Source: Coniella vitis (taxonomy: Eukaryota; Ascomycota; Sordariomycetes; Diaporthales; Schizoparmaceae). Taken from it: a stretch of 64,000 nt of DNA. Made by a program: the position numbers and the translations under genes. Below are positions 33,913 through 46,459 of the stretch, in pieces; the stretch's first letter is position 1, and each line of letters opens with the position of its first letter. Below the pieces are notes generated by a model, which saw only the letters and a list, made by a program, of their open reading frames with translations, was not told the DNA's origin and did no database searches. The DNA lies in the NCBI GenBank assembly GCA_011317545.1, contig WUJK01000006.1:1860001-1924000 (forward strand), written 5' to 3'.

Positions 33913-34766
33913 ACGGTGGAGCAAAGAAATAAAGGAAGGGGAAAAAAAGAAGAAAAAAGAAAAAAAGAAAGAAAGACAGAAAAAGAGAAGACGGATGAGA
34001 CGATCATATGGAAGAGGTCCGGATGACGATGATGAGACGGAGGAAGGGCTCTGAGAAGTCTTATGATGACGATGATGCGCATTATGGCCCTCAACATACG
34101 ACTTGCAAGGAGTAGCGCGCTTTGATGTGTGAATCTTGCGCGCGAACATACAAAACAACACATGTCTGTCTAGCTGGACGGGTATAGACCTTTGACAACT
34201 CACGACTTACATCTACTCGCTTATACATATTTACATATTAATAATAATTACCTACGTTTGCCAGGATATTAATTCTCCGATTGCTGTTTGTGATTCATTG
34301 TCCCAAGGTATCATGGCTGTAAAGGAAGTAATGCGATAGAACGAAGAGAAGACCTCATCGTGGTTGGCGGCAGTACGGCCCGAGACTTTTCTTACAAAAT
34401 ACGTAAACAGTCATGAATGGAAACACCTCCCGAGATGGGAAATATCAACCATGTCAAAAGATATTTATGAACTTACTGATCCTTATTCGTTTGCGAGACA
34501 GCCTCAGAGCACTTGAAGAAAACGATTTCACTATGCATTGTAATCCCAGGGTATCTATTTTATGTAACAAGCTTGCTTCGAGGTTGAAGCAGTTCATGAG
34601 AAAGAAAGAAAGAAGACTGCAATATCTGAACAAAGCATCGGCTCTTCCGTTTGAAGTATCGTGTTCGAATTTGCAGATTTTGTACCGTAAAAGTGCATCG
34701 ATATCCAGGTCTTGCTTGTGTCTTTCTTAAATTGGCTTTATAACTCGCGCTTGTTATGCGATAGGC
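33913..34766. other. Convergent intergenic, ERG1 / ALG5
   Basis: Shared 3' flank of two convergent genes. It begins with a purine-rich GA/AAG tract (about 33915-34060). No gene or structured element is recognised. Confidence 0.5.
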
Positions 34767-36143
34767 TCAGGTAGTCCTGCGACGGTAAACACCAAGCATC
34801 CAGCTGAAGCGCAAAATAGCCAATCCCAACGCCATGTTAATGCTGTCCTTGACCAGGTTCATCTTAGAGCCCTCCACCTCGTGCCAGTCAATAGGCACCT
34901 CAGCGACGCGAATTCCAGACGAGATACCGATGACTGTGCCGTCGATAGAGAGCACACTCGTAGGAGGAGCCGACTCGGCAAGCATGAGCATCTCAATATC
35001 AAAGATCCACCCCTCGACGTGCATGTACGGGATAATGTGCGGCAAGGCGGCACGCGAAAATAACTTGAAGCCGCACTGGGTGTCACGGATGCGAGAGGTC
35101 GCGGGCGGGGTCAGGATCTTGATGACAGTGTGGAACGATTTCATGAGGAAGTTGCGCAACGCGGATCGTTTCACGACGGCCTCACTACCAACCAGGTGAC
35201 CGCGGCTACCGATTGCGACGCCGCGGTTACTGGCGTCCACCACGTCTTCACAGCCTTCAATCAGCTTGCCGAGGTCCGAAAAGCGAGACGCACCGTCGGC
35301 GTCGGCAAACACAATGTATGCACCGCGCACGTGGCGGAAGCCGTGAGTTACGCCGCCACCCTTGCCACGGTTCCTTTCGAGGGTGACAATGCGCAATATG
35401 TCGTGGAGGTTGTGTTTGCGGCTGAAGTCAAGGGCAACGTCCACGGTGCGATCGGAGCTGCCGTCATTGACGATCAGAATCTCGTAGCCAGATATGACCT
35501 CCTCTTCTTCCTCCTTGTCTCCCTGCTTGGCATCCTTCTTATCCGATTTCTTAAATACTTGACGGTGTCGGCGAGCGGGAGGGTTGGTCGGACGTGTGCG
35601 GCCGAAGCGAGCGTCGAGGTACTCGACCGCCTCCTCAAGAGCGGGTATTATACGCTTCTCCTCGTTGTAGGCTGGAATAACGACGGAGACTTGAACTTGA
35701 GCAGGCTCAATGAAGCCAGTATCGGGAATGTCAAAGGCGTCTTTGCCGACTGAGGTGGACTTGCTCATCTCGCGCTCAGCTAGCCAGCGGTCGAACCAGC
35801 AGGGGAGGACTCGAGGCTCGCTGGCGGTGCCATCTGGGTTGGTGGTGATGTAGCGTTTCTCGGAAGGCAGCGGGGCTCGAGGCTTGGGCGCGATGATATG
35901 CAGGATACCAAAAGCCTGTGAGAGTGAAGTTGTCAGTGCGAGTTGCTTCTGTCATACGAGGTAAGGAGTAGGGGACAAAGTGGGATGGGCATGCTTCCTT
36001 ACAGTCAGGTAGGCAAGGCCGGCAAGGGCAAAGAAGAGCAGGATCAGAAAGTAAAAGGGCAATGCTTTGAGGGTGTTGTAGACCGGGACAATCAGCTGCT
36101 CTGGGATAGAGAGCAGCTGGGCGGTCAAGGTGGTTGACGCCAT
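34767..36143 (-). CDS. alg5: Dolichyl-phosphate beta-glucosyltransferase Alg5
   Basis: Transfers glucose from UDP-glucose to dolichyl phosphate on the ER membrane, supplying Dol-P-Glc for N-glycan precursor capping. Two exons: 36143-36003 and 35915-34767, joined in phase to 429 residues. An N-terminal membrane anchor (about 27-57, FLILLFFALAGLAYLT) spans the splice. The GT2 fold starts at VSVVIPAYNEE (about 123), then EILIVNDGSSDRT, the DAD-containing VFADADGASRFSDL, GSRGHLVGSEAVVKRS and DTQCGFKLFSR. A charged low-complexity insert (KKSDKKDAKQGDKEEEEE) lies before NDGSSD. It ends VYRRRTT without a second membrane span. Signature blocks place it in Alg5 rather than Dpm1. Confidence 0.93.
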
Positions 36144-38555
36144 CTTCGATCAGGATTTGGGTCGGCGCATGTGAAGGTGAATTAAAGAGAGTGCAAGGAA
36201 CAACAAGCTTCAATAGTCCATCGGCATGAACGAATTCTTTTTTTCCCGGCGTCGACAGCCTGTTGTTATTTGCGGGGAAAGAAGAAGGGAATAGTGGCAG
36301 CCAGACAGAGAGGACAGAGTGTAAAGACTGGAGCTGCTATCGCGCGATTGGGGTTCGCAGGCTTGAACAATTGCATGCAGGAAGAGAGCAAGATTGAAGC
36401 CACGATGCATGTTGCGCGTCACCTTCCACCCGACAACCCCACACTAACATTAGACTGCTGTGGAGCAGGACCCCGGCAGCCCGGCACTGGGGCGGCCCTG
36501 ACATGCCCTGCCGATCACTAAAGGACCCGCGGTTCAGGTGGGGTCCCCTTGGTCCAGCAGCAGTGAAACAGGCCCTAGCAGTGCTTTCTTGTGGAAATGG
36601 ACTGCTCGATATACCTTGAGTCGCGCTTCATCACTGGGACTTCCAGCGACTGATCGAAGTAAGTAAATGTTTCAGAGCTAGACACTATCTACTCTACGTG
36701 AACGATTATTATAACCCCAGAAGACGCAATGTCGAGTCCCTCAGCAGATATCTATTTGGAACTGGTGGTACGAAACGGCGAAGGGGAATCGCTTCGCAAG
36801 CAACATTGGTAGACAAGAGAAGTTTCGTCCAACATTTTCATGCTTATGATATCATTAACGCCGGTTCGCTGAGTAATATTGCTACACAGTCAAGTCCTTT
36901 ATATCTACTTGAGAATCATTGTGCATAGCTTTATGATGTTGGAATGCTGGTACCTGGGTCAGAATCTGTAAAATGACCAGGTTCCAGATTATGCGGCTAT
37001 GGTTGCGCCGCCCGTTTAACATGTGACGGATCGTGAGCATCGTTGTCTATATTTCCATCAGTAGATCAGGTGTCGCTATAAGGCTGTGGCCAGCAGTCAA
37101 GCTTTGTAGTTTGGATGCCATCTATTCAGCTACAAGTTACCTCGATAACCATCCCAAGCCGCAGCGACGGTCTGTATAAACCAGTTGGATGTCATGTGAC
37201 TGGGTGGCTGCTGCTACTCACTCGGGTAGGATGACAGCATGCTTCCAGAGTGTCTCTGGAAGGCGAGCAGCGGCGAGCAACCCCTTCTGTGCTTCTGTTT
37301 ATAGAAGGGCGCTAACCTCCGCTCGGCCATAACGTGCGCATGCCTGTGGGGAAGCCTTTTGGTTTTGCGGCCAGCGCAGGGGCAGCAAAGCACAGAGCCG
37401 TCAGGGACTCGGGGCAAGGCACAAGCGGCAGTAACCCTGCAGATTTATTAGCGGCCACCCACACTGGCCACCACTGGAGAGAGGGCCAAAAACCACGACA
37501 CGCGTGGGGCAGGCAAGGCTCAGGCTTCGGCACCGAACCAGGACCAGGGTCATCATTGCCGCTGAGAAGGGCCAAGCCAGGGCGTCAGCGTGCAGCGTGC
37601 AGCGTGCCGCCCCTTTGCGTCTGTGCCTGTGCCCAACCAAGCCAACCTTCTGGACTTGTGTGTTCTGCCTGCGCTACTCGGAACGCCAGCCCAGCGACGA
37701 GCTTTTTCCCTCCTCCACCCACCAGCGCGACATCATCGACCGCTGACGCCGAACGTCCAAACCGCAAAAGGGGCCACGTGCGCGCATCGGTGCCCATCCC
37801 GCAATACCTGCACATGTACGACGCTGCTGCTTGAGAGTGTGCCAGAGAGAGTCCCTCTGTTGCCAGCGACGGCGACAGTGACTGAACCTGGCTACAGTCG
37901 TGTCCCACCCGCCGATGCCCACAGCCATCTTTCCATTCGGCGCCCTTGTGTGTCATCATAGCTAGCCACCGCACTCTCGCTTGCGCCGTCTCGATTTCTT
38001 TTCTCTCTTTCCAACAGTCTCTCCCACGCATCCCATCAAGCAGACTTTCCAAAGACCGCTTCTGCGCGGGCCTGACGCAACAGCCCACCCCAGCAGCTGC
38101 GGCCCTCGCTGTCGACCCGCCTTTGCCTGCTTGGCAGCCACTGCCTAACAGCCGCGTGCCCGCTCATATCGCTCGTCCCCCTCTGCCGATCTCTGATTGC
38201 CTGTTAGCCGCCCACAGCACGCCACGCCCAGACCCGGTTTCCCAAGACACGCATCCTCGACGCCCACACCGTCTCAATCGCAATCAGCCTTGTGGATCTA
38301 GCATCGTCACAACCTAGCGACCAGCGCAGCGCTCACGCCCAGGCAGGCCACCTTCTCACCTTTCCGACCCGTCCCGATACCGCGCGCGCGCATCCGTCGC
38401 TGCACCGGGCCCCTCAATCTTGCAAAGTGGCGGCTCTCACCCTCCTCAGCTACCCCGACACCGAACTTTCCCTTCAGCAGCACCTCGACATCGCGCCCGA
38501 CCTCCTCGCTTCCTACGAACCCCTTGCCACAGACGCCGTGGACCACGAGTCGTCG
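36144..38555. other. Divergent intergenic, ALG5 / PSY2 (2.4 kb)
   Basis: ALG5 promoter (left) and PSY2 promoter plus a CT-rich leader (about 37950-38555). Open frames around 37334-38088 on both strands are Pro/Ala/Ser-rich and mutually overlapping, without recognisable domains. The frame upstream of the PSY2 ATG is open back to about 38292 but is leader-like. Confidence 0.5.
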
Positions 38556-41500
38556 ATGATGGCACACCCTGTGCCTCATCCGACGACCACCGACAGGAGG
38601 CGCGTCAAGGTTTACGAACTGCGCGAAAATGACTGGTTCGACCGTGGCACCGGCTTCTGCACTGCCAATTTTGTAGAGGTAGGATTGCGCATCACGATGT
38701 CCTCTTATCGCTCGTCGCCCTGTTATGATACACACTCACGCGACATGATCCTCCTACTTATGTCTTGCCTTCTTCTCTTTTTTTTTTTAAAACACTGCCT
38801 TAAGATTATGTTAGCCAGGCTAACGCAACTTTGTGATATCAACAGCTCGAAGATGGGCGCAAAGAAGCTCGTGTTGTTGTCGACTCCGAAGAGGAGCCCC
38901 TACGGGTGCTCCTCGAGACCAAGATTCACAGGGAGGATGGCTTTCAGAAACAACAAGGCATGTCGCAATCAGATGCTCAATCTTGACTTGGCGATCGTGG
39001 TCCGGGCAAAGGAGGATCCAACAATGCTAACAGGCACCACGCAGAAACTTTAATCGTATGGACCGAGCCGCAGACACAAATCGACATGGCGTTGAGTTTC
39101 CAAGAGCCCGATGGTTGTGCCCAGATATGGTTCGTTGCCACTGCTACTTGGGTTGTGACTTTGGAAATGACAAAGCAGTACTGACAGCAAGTTTTGGGTC
39201 CAAAAGGAAATTTGTCAATGATGTCCAGCGAACCATGGCTGGAGAGCATGATGGGCAAGGTATCTACATTCGCATATCCAACACCGACGCACTCGCATCG
39301 TGGGGGGTTTTTCTAACTTGAACCGTCCCTCCCGCAGATGACAACCTCTCTGAAGAGCTAGTAATGGACATGTCTAGCGCTATTCAACTCCCGCCCGCCG
39401 AACTAGGTTCGTTACCCGAATTTGAACAGGCTATCCGCAGCATCAGCTCCTCGACAGGTGGTCGCGACGCCCTCGCCAAGTTGATTATGCACGAAGATTA
39501 CATTGGCAAGTTGATACCTCTTGTGGAAATGGCCGAAGATCTGGAAAGCATCAACGACCTACACCGACTCTGCAACATCATGAAGATTGTCCTCCTGCTT
39601 AATGACACGACGATCATCGAACACGCTGTTTCGGACGAATGCGTAATGGGTGTAGTTGGCGCGCTCGAGTACGACCCCGATTTCCCAATGCACAAGGCCA
39701 ACCACCGCCAATGGTTGAATAACCAGGGCCGGTACAAGGAGGTTGTTCGCATTGAGGACGACAATATCCGTCGCAGGATCCATCAAACGTATCGCCTCCA
39801 ATACATGAAGGACGTTGTCCTGGCAAGAATACTAGACGATCCTACCTTTTCGGTGCTGAATTCCATGATATTCTTCAACCAGGTTGAGATTGTCCAACAC
39901 CTCCAAAGCAATGGTGGCTTCCTCCGCGATCTTTTCTCCATCTTCAACCCTGAGGAGAAGGCAGAGCAACTCAGGAAGAAACAGGCGGTGCTCTTCATCC
40001 AACAGTGCTGCGCCATTGCAAAGAACCTACAACTTCAATCGAGACAGGGCTTCTACTCCAGCTTGCTAACTCATGGCCTTCTAACCGTCATTCACTACGG
40101 TCTGCGCAACTTTAACGACGTCTCGGTCCGGGTCGGTGCTACTGACATATTGGTTGCCATGATCGATCACGACCCTCACATGATTCGCCACACACTGTTC
40201 CGACAGATATTGGCCAAACAAATGCCATTGACGGACACACTGATTGATCTTCTTTTGGTGGAGGTGGACTTGGGTGTAAAGTCGCAAGTATCCGATGCAC
40301 TCAAGGTTCTGCTCGATCCCATTCCACTCAGTCAACCTCAGGATAGCGGCGTCAAGACTGTCAATGGAGAAGGGCAACCGCGCCCCCGACCAGCCAACCC
40401 GGTTAATCCCCTGGAAGGCCAGCAACAGATGATTCTGGATGACTTTTATGGACGCTCGGCTGTGAGGCTATTCAGGCCTCTGCTCGCTCTAGAGGGTCAA
40501 ACGGAGCTCAAATTTTCAGTTGAAAGCGATGGAATCTTCAGCTATCTCAACGACATACTCTGCTTCTTTGCGCGACAGCATCACCACTTGTGCAAAAGGT
40601 TTATCAAGGAACATAACCTGGCCTCTCGATTTTGTCAGTTGCTTTCCTGCAAACAAAAGCATCTGCAGCTTGGTGAGTTTTGGTCCGGTTCTAGGGGAGG
40701 AGAAGAGAGAAACAAGTCAATTTTCATGCTAACGTGCGTCCCTACTTGATCAGTCGCGATCCGATTTTTCCGTCACCTCGTCAACCATGCGCCGGATGAG
40801 TTTTACATCAAACTTGTTGCTGAGAAACAGGTTCTTGGTCCTATCTTGGACGTGCTGCTCGTGACGCTACCGCGAGACAATCTCCTCAGTTCCGCATGTC
40901 TAGACATCTTTGAATACATTCGAAAGGAGGGCATTCGAGATCTCATCAAGCATACCGTCGAGAACTACCGTGAGAAACTTGCGGCGCTTAGCTACATTGA
41001 GATCTTTAGAGATCTCATTTGCGTCAATGAACACATCCGAGGCTATGCTAGCATGGAGAACCTGTTCATGGAGTCTGAGGAAGAGATGGAGCGACGACCA
41101 CCGCATGTCAATGGGCAGATGATGGAACATCTCGGCATGGATCCGATCGAAGACGAATACTGGAATGGTTCGGACGAAGAGGATGAGTCGCAGAACAAGC
41201 TTGCAGCCCGCAATCCACTCGGCAACGGGCCTGGACCCCTGAGTGCCCTCGTCGACTACCACTCGGATGAGGAGTCGGACGAGAACGGGGACGTGGCAAT
41301 GAAGGGGCCCAAGCTCGTGTCGGACGGACCAAGCGGCAAATCAGACAACCCCTCGAGCTGTGAATCTGATTCAGACATCAAAGCGAGCGATGCGGAAGCT
41401 GTGCCTCCTTTCTTTTCATCGACGCCTCCAGAGCGTCTGAGCGAGAAGCGACGGCGTGAAGAGGACGACGATGACGAACTAGGCAAGATGATGCAGCATA

Positions 41501-41685
41501 AGCGGCGAAACAGCCAGTCGAGCCTTCAGAATTCTGCAGGAAGTGCGGCGGCGCTGCGCAAGAAGAAGCCCTTCAGTCTGTCTGCTGGGTCTGAATCAGG
41601 CAGCAGGAAGATTGACATTCGGTTGTCCAATGCAGTTCAGAGCGCTCTCGGCCGGGGGTCCTCGGGACAGGAGGGCGATGCTTGA
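38556..41685 (+). CDS. psy2: PP4 regulatory subunit 3 (Psy2/SMEK family)
   Basis: Regulatory subunit directing protein phosphatase 4 (Pph3-Psy2), involved in DNA-damage checkpoint recovery. Six exons: 38556-38678, 38846-38957, 39045-39129, 39207-39259, 39338-40672 and 40754-41685, all in phase (879 residues). The N-terminal EVH1/PH-like domain (RRVKVYELRENDWFDRGTGF, QKQQETLIVWTEPQTQIDMA, DGCAQIW) is split by four introns. The SMK-1 domain follows (ELGSLPEFEQAIRSISSS, LHRLCNIMKIVLLLND, FPMHKANHRQWL, DPTFSVLNSMIFFNQVEIV), then HEAT-like helices. The C-terminus is acidic and Ser-rich with KRRREEDDDDE, probably disordered and nuclear. The second intron appears to be GC-AG (GCATGT...CACGCAG). The two adjacent ATGs at 38556 and 38559 are equivalent starts. 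Confidence 0.9.
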
Positions 41686-42487
41686 GAAGGGACTGTTCGA
41701 GTACTGTTGTGATCAATAAAAGAAGATGGTCAGCTGTGATGTGGAAGCCCCATCTGATCTTGGTACCATCTACGAATAGGATCAGCATCAGCTTCAGATG
41801 GACACTTGGTGGGTTAAGTCGGAGACAGATCGGTCAAAACTACGAGACAGCAGGCCGCACAGAGAAGAGATACCCCAGCGGACTATGTGCGCGATATAAG
41901 AGGAGTCGAAGCCCAGGGATTTACAAGTTGTCCAACGGACGCGTTGGATGACGGTTGTTGCCATGTGACGTCTCTCTTTGAAAAGCGAGGATGGGTTCAA
42001 GTAACAAAGGCTGCTCCAATGGCATTCTGAAGTGAAGGGCAAGGCAATTGCTTGGGAGTAAGTTGACAACAGAACGAGAGAGCGACAAGAGAACAGAAAA
42101 CTGTGCATTCCCAGGATTGTTGTTGTCTGCTGATTTTGGGCATGCATTATGTATCATCAATATACAAGGTGGTTTCTGGTCATGGATTATGGGAAGGATA
42201 TTTTCTTGTTCTAGGGTGTATGGGGGATTCAATGGACAGGAAGGGACAAGGAAACCAATATTGAGGAGAAGCGGCGGCGGCTGCAGCAGCAGCAGTGGCG
42301 TTTTATTTCTTATTTCGTCCCCAAGAGTGAAGGATGGAAAGGGGGTGTAGCGAAATAGTGTTCTGTGATTGTGTCTACAACAACAGCAATTGCTACCACC
42401 ACTACTACGATTACTTTATTTGAAGTGGTTTTACTCGTTTACTGGACTTGGGCTTTGCGCCTGGGTTGTGAATTGTGAGCTGTGAGC

Positions 42488-42527
<40 letters not shown>

Positions 42528-43421
42528 GAACGGGGAGCATCCTGCTCACCGGCAGGGTCGGTGGTTGGTCTGGTGTGCAAGGATGTGTTTTTTGTGTGGA
42601 CATGAGGTCAACAAAGTCTTTTGGATGACTAGACCAAGAATACATAGACTGCGTCCGATATTTGTATTGACTCTTCACCGGTGAGCTGCTCTGGGAATGA
42701 TCCAAGTGCTTATTCTGATTAATTCCAGGTCAAGGAGCCGTGCACCGTCTACTATGCATGGTAGACCAGTCGGATTGTCACCGACCGCCCATTCTCCCTC
42801 TCAACTGCATTTCCGAGTGTGCATATGGCTTCTATTTGTATGACTAACGGTGATCAGCGCCGGCGAGCTGCATAGTCAATTTCTTCAGTGTTACCTGGTC
42901 CATCGCGACCAGACAACATCCGCAAAAGAGCAGACGGCGGACTATTTCTCGGGGAAAGTAGCGGAGCGGCTTCCGGGCCGAAAGTATGACGGCTGCTGTG
43001 CCCGCCCGAGCGGTGGTCGTTGAAAGTCTTCCGATGAGTTGTGTGATAGGACAGGGAAACAGTGGGAGAGCAAAGGTTCCCCATATAAATTGCGTCGGAG
43101 GGTGAAAAGGGTGTCGGTAGTTGGCCGGCGTGCCCATCGAGCCTTCAGGAATAGGCAAGCGCGTCAAGGAATGGTCCTGGCCGGTTTATTAAGTAGTGGG
43201 TGCGCTTTCCTTCTTCATCAATCTACCTTATCTGCAGCCTCGTGACTTCTGAGGCTAGCCACTGCAAGGAAGGTTGCGCTCGACGACTTCCTGCCTCTTT
43301 CTGTTTCTTGCAACTTGTCGTCACTGGTGGACAGCCAACCATCCAGACCACGTACCCACGTACCCACGTAACCACGCACCACCACACCACCCATCTCACC
43401 CATCACCCGCCAGCATCAACC
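41686..43421. other. Intergenic, PSY2 to GH13 maltase
   Basis: PSY2 3' flank, then the maltase promoter. It contains a TG/GA dinucleotide microsatellite (42488-42526) and an imperfect 20-bp inverted repeat (42747-42766). No gene is recognised; small frames are featureless. Confidence 0.5.
42488..42526. repeat. Compound (TG)9(GA)11 microsatellite
   Basis: About nine TG units run directly into about eleven GA units, with no interruption. It lies roughly 900 bp upstream of the maltase start. Confidence 0.95.
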
Positions 43422-45297
43422 ATGACATTCCAGTTCGGTTCCAACTCGTACTCGTCGCCAAAATGGTGGAAAGAGTCCGTCGTCTACCAAATCTACCCAT
43501 CCTCCTTCCAGTCCACACCCGATGCCGCCCAGCCCGGCTGGGGCACCATCAAGGGCATCACCTCGCGCCTCGACTACCTGCAGTCGCTCGGCGTCGACGT
43601 CCTATGGCTCTCGCCCATCTTTCAGTCCCCACAGGCCGACATGGGCTACGACATATCCGACTACAAAGCCATTGACCCCCGCTACGGCACCCTCGACGAC
43701 GTCGATGAGCTGATTGCCCAGCTCAAGACCCGCAACATGCGCCTCATGATGGATCTGGTCGTCAACCACACCTCGGATCATCACGCCTGGTTTCTGGAAA
43801 GCCGCAGCTCAAAGACAAGCCCCAGACGTGACTGGTACCACTGGCAGCCCCCGCGTGGCTTTGACCCCAAGACCGGCAAGCCCCTCCCGCCAAACAACTG
43901 GGCGCGTATTCTGGGCGAGTACAGCTCCGCATGGACGTGGGACGAGGGCAGTGGAGAGTTTTACCTCTCGCTATTTACCGCAGAGCAGCCCGATCTCAAC
44001 TGGGAGAACCCTGCTGTGCGCGAGGCTGTCTGGGATGTCATGCGGTTCTGGCTCGACCGCGGCGCGTGCGGGTTTCGCCTTGATGTCATCAATATGATTT
44101 CCAAGGTGCCGGGGTATCCAGATGCAGAGCTTGTTCTGGAGCAAGGTCACGAGTACCACCCTGCGTGGAAGTACTTTGTCAATGGGCCGCGGTTGCACGA
44201 GTTTTTGGGTGAAATGCACAGTAAGGTGCTCGACAAGTATGACACTATTACGGTGGGCGAGATGCCCGCTATTTCGGACGACGACGAGATTCTGCGCACC
44301 GTGGGCGCAGCCAGCCGCGAGCTCAATATGATTTTCATCTTTGACGTGGTTGACATTGACAAGGACGCAGTGCGCATGACGCTGCGGCCCTGGACAGTAG
44401 CCGAGATGAAGGGCGTCGTGAGCCGGTGGCAACGCACCATGATTGAAAAGGATGGATGGAACAGTGTCTTCATTGAGAATCACGACAACCCGCGCAGTAT
44501 TTCTCGCTACGCGGATGACAGCGACCAGTTTAGAGAGAATTCGGCGCGGTTGCTGGCGCTCATGCAGACGACCCTTGGCGGCACGCTGTTTGTTTACCAG
44601 GGAGAGGAGATTGGAATGAAGAATCTGCCTCCTGTAGGCGACGAGTGGCCCATTGAGGAGTTTAAAGACTGCGAGACGATCAACTATTGGGAAAAGACCT
44701 TGGCATTATATAAAGATCAACCTGAGAGAATTGCAGAGGCGAGGAGGATTATCGATGCGTAAGTTCTTTGTGGCCATCTTTCTTGCTTGGTTGTGGTGCA
44801 GGTGCTAACACCCGAACAGAAAAGCAAGAGACCATGCCCGCACCCCAATGCAGTGGGATGCCTCTCCCAACGCAGGCTTCTGCCCAGCTTCTACCGCACC
44901 CTGGATGCGGGTTAACAACGATTACGAGCACACCAACGCCGCAGCACAACGAGATTTCAAGTCTGAACTTACCCTCTCGCCCTGGCAGTGGTGGCAGCGG
45001 GCCATTGCCGACCGGAAAGAACACAAGAACGTCTTTGTGTATGGTGATTTTGAAGATGTCTCGGCTGATCACGAGAAGGTGTATGCGTACCTACGAACAA
45101 GCAGCACAGATGCTAGAGACAGATGGGTCGTGGTGCTCAATTTCTCGGGCGAGGAGCAGAGCTTGAAGCTTCCAGATGGTGTGGAGGTGGCGTCTTGGGT
45201 CGCGTCTACCTACACTAAGGGAAAGGCTGAGGGGAAGGCCGAAAAGGGGGAGATTAAGCTGAAGGCCTGGGAGGGGCTTCTGGGCAGGTGTCGATAG
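43422..45297 (+). CDS. GH13 alpha-glucosidase (maltase)
   Basis: Intracellular-type maltase hydrolysing alpha-1,4-glucosides such as maltose. Two exons: 43422-44758 and 44820-45297, joined in phase to 604 residues; no signal peptide (MTFQFGSNSYSSPKWWKESV). Family signatures: VVYQIYPSSFQ, LGVDVLWLSPIFQSPQADMG and MRLMMDLVVNHTSDHHAWF. The three catalytic positions of clan GH-H are present: nucleophile Asp221 in GFRLDVIN, acid/base Glu280 in VGEMP and Asp355 in ENHDNPR. QGEEIGMKN and RTPMQWD follow, with a C-terminal beta domain. The intron is GTAAGT...GAACAG. The frame is open upstream of the ATG to about 43200, but that stretch is Thr/His-rich leader. No sugar transporter or regulator gene is adjacent, so it is not in a recognisable MAL cluster. 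Confidence 0.93.
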
Positions 45298-45810
45298 GTG
45301 TAGGAGGCGTGATATGATTTAGGTGTACCGTCTTGGATTCATACGGGCTGTTAGTCACAGGCGATTATCCTCAGAAGAAGATAGAACTGCAAGTGTGAGA
45401 GAGTATCTTGCAAGAGTCATGTTCATGAGATCAGCTCAAAGAACATGCATGACTGACTTGAATTGGGAACAAGGAGTTGGCAGATATATTAAAGGAGTAA
45501 CCTCAATTTATACACAGAGCTGTGGAAGAGGAGCCTACGTATTCAGAAACCGCTTCAAGTGGTTACGAAATAAGAACCTTGAAGAACTGCATGATACTAT
45601 CACTAATTCGCTGAAGTGTTGACATATCCTGTTCACTCTTGGCGATGTCCTCTACTTTGACTCAAACGCAATGATGACGCGCAGTTATAGGCAAGGCTCT
45701 CGGAATATCACACCACACGTTACTATACTATCCATACCATAGTATCAGTAGCTTATATCATGTGAGGAAGCTCAGCTCTACTTCCTAGGAGCGAACTCCC
45801 TGTCATCCGC

Positions 45811-45828
45811 TTCTTCTTCTTCTTCTTC
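45811..45828. repeat. (TTC)6 microsatellite
   Basis: Six uninterrupted TTC units in the gene-poor stretch 3' of the maltase gene. Confidence 0.9.
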
Positions 45829-46327
45829 CCTCGATAAGGGTGCCGTAAACAGCCGGTTTTATGCAAGTCTTATTTATGGTAGATAAAAGCCGCCGCTGCT
45901 TGAGCTGTTATTACTCAAACAGTAGTAATGTCATAAAGCATAAGTGGTATTCACCAACTGCAAGAGGCTCAACTGGGTTTAGATGGATGGATGGATAATG
46001 TGCTGCTGCACTGCATTTCACTGCTTAATTGGGTTGCTCCACCCATTGCTACGAGCTACTGTATTATCATCTGTTGGATCTTTGCTTGTGAGGATCCATA
46101 TGCAAGAGAACAGGAAGGGTAAGGCTATGTCGTTCTCAAGCCGTATATTTTGCTTTGCTCCGTCTTGTCTTTTTGCTCCGTTCGGATATCTTGTTCCTCT
46201 TGCTCAAACATCAGGCAGATTGTTACCAAATTACCAGGCGTTGTGGCCGCCCAACCATCCTTTCCATCGTCGTCTCTTTTCTATCAACCTGAGCTCGCTT
46301 TGCTTCCAAGATACTTTCAAGTACACA

Positions 46328-46459
46328 ATGACAGTCATCCAGAGAGCCCTCCCATACAACGGCCCTCCTGCCCCTGCGCCAGCTGCTCATATTTTAGAGA
46401 TATCCAAGTTGTCTATGTTGGGGGCCTTATTGAATCTATTTGCTCCTATAGAAGGCTGA
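46328..46459 (+). CDS. Possible small protein, 43 residues (uncertain)
   Basis: Short frame MTVIQRALPYNGPP... ending SMLGALLNLFAPIEG with start context CACAATGAC and a CT-rich upstream tract resembling a fungal leader. The C-terminal half is amphipathic or hydrophobic. No family is recognised, and a frame this short can arise by chance. Listed only because the preceding 180 bp look like a promoter and leader. Confidence 0.2.
   Translation: MTVIQRALPYNGPPAPAPAAHILEISKLSMLGALLNLFAPIEG

Noticed and set aside
38292..38555. N-terminal extension of PSY2
   Set aside because: Open but unconserved; the EVH1-like domain starts just after the ATG pair at 38556/38559.
26619..42000. Biosynthetic or catabolic gene cluster
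   Set aside because: Neighbouring genes (IMP2, PPR protein, ERG1, ALG5, PSY2) belong to unrelated housekeeping processes, without PKS, NRPS, terpene synthase, transporter or pathway regulator.
43200..43421. N-terminal extension of the maltase
   Set aside because: Thr/His-rich leader sequence without homology; the GH13 domain begins directly after the ATG at 43422.
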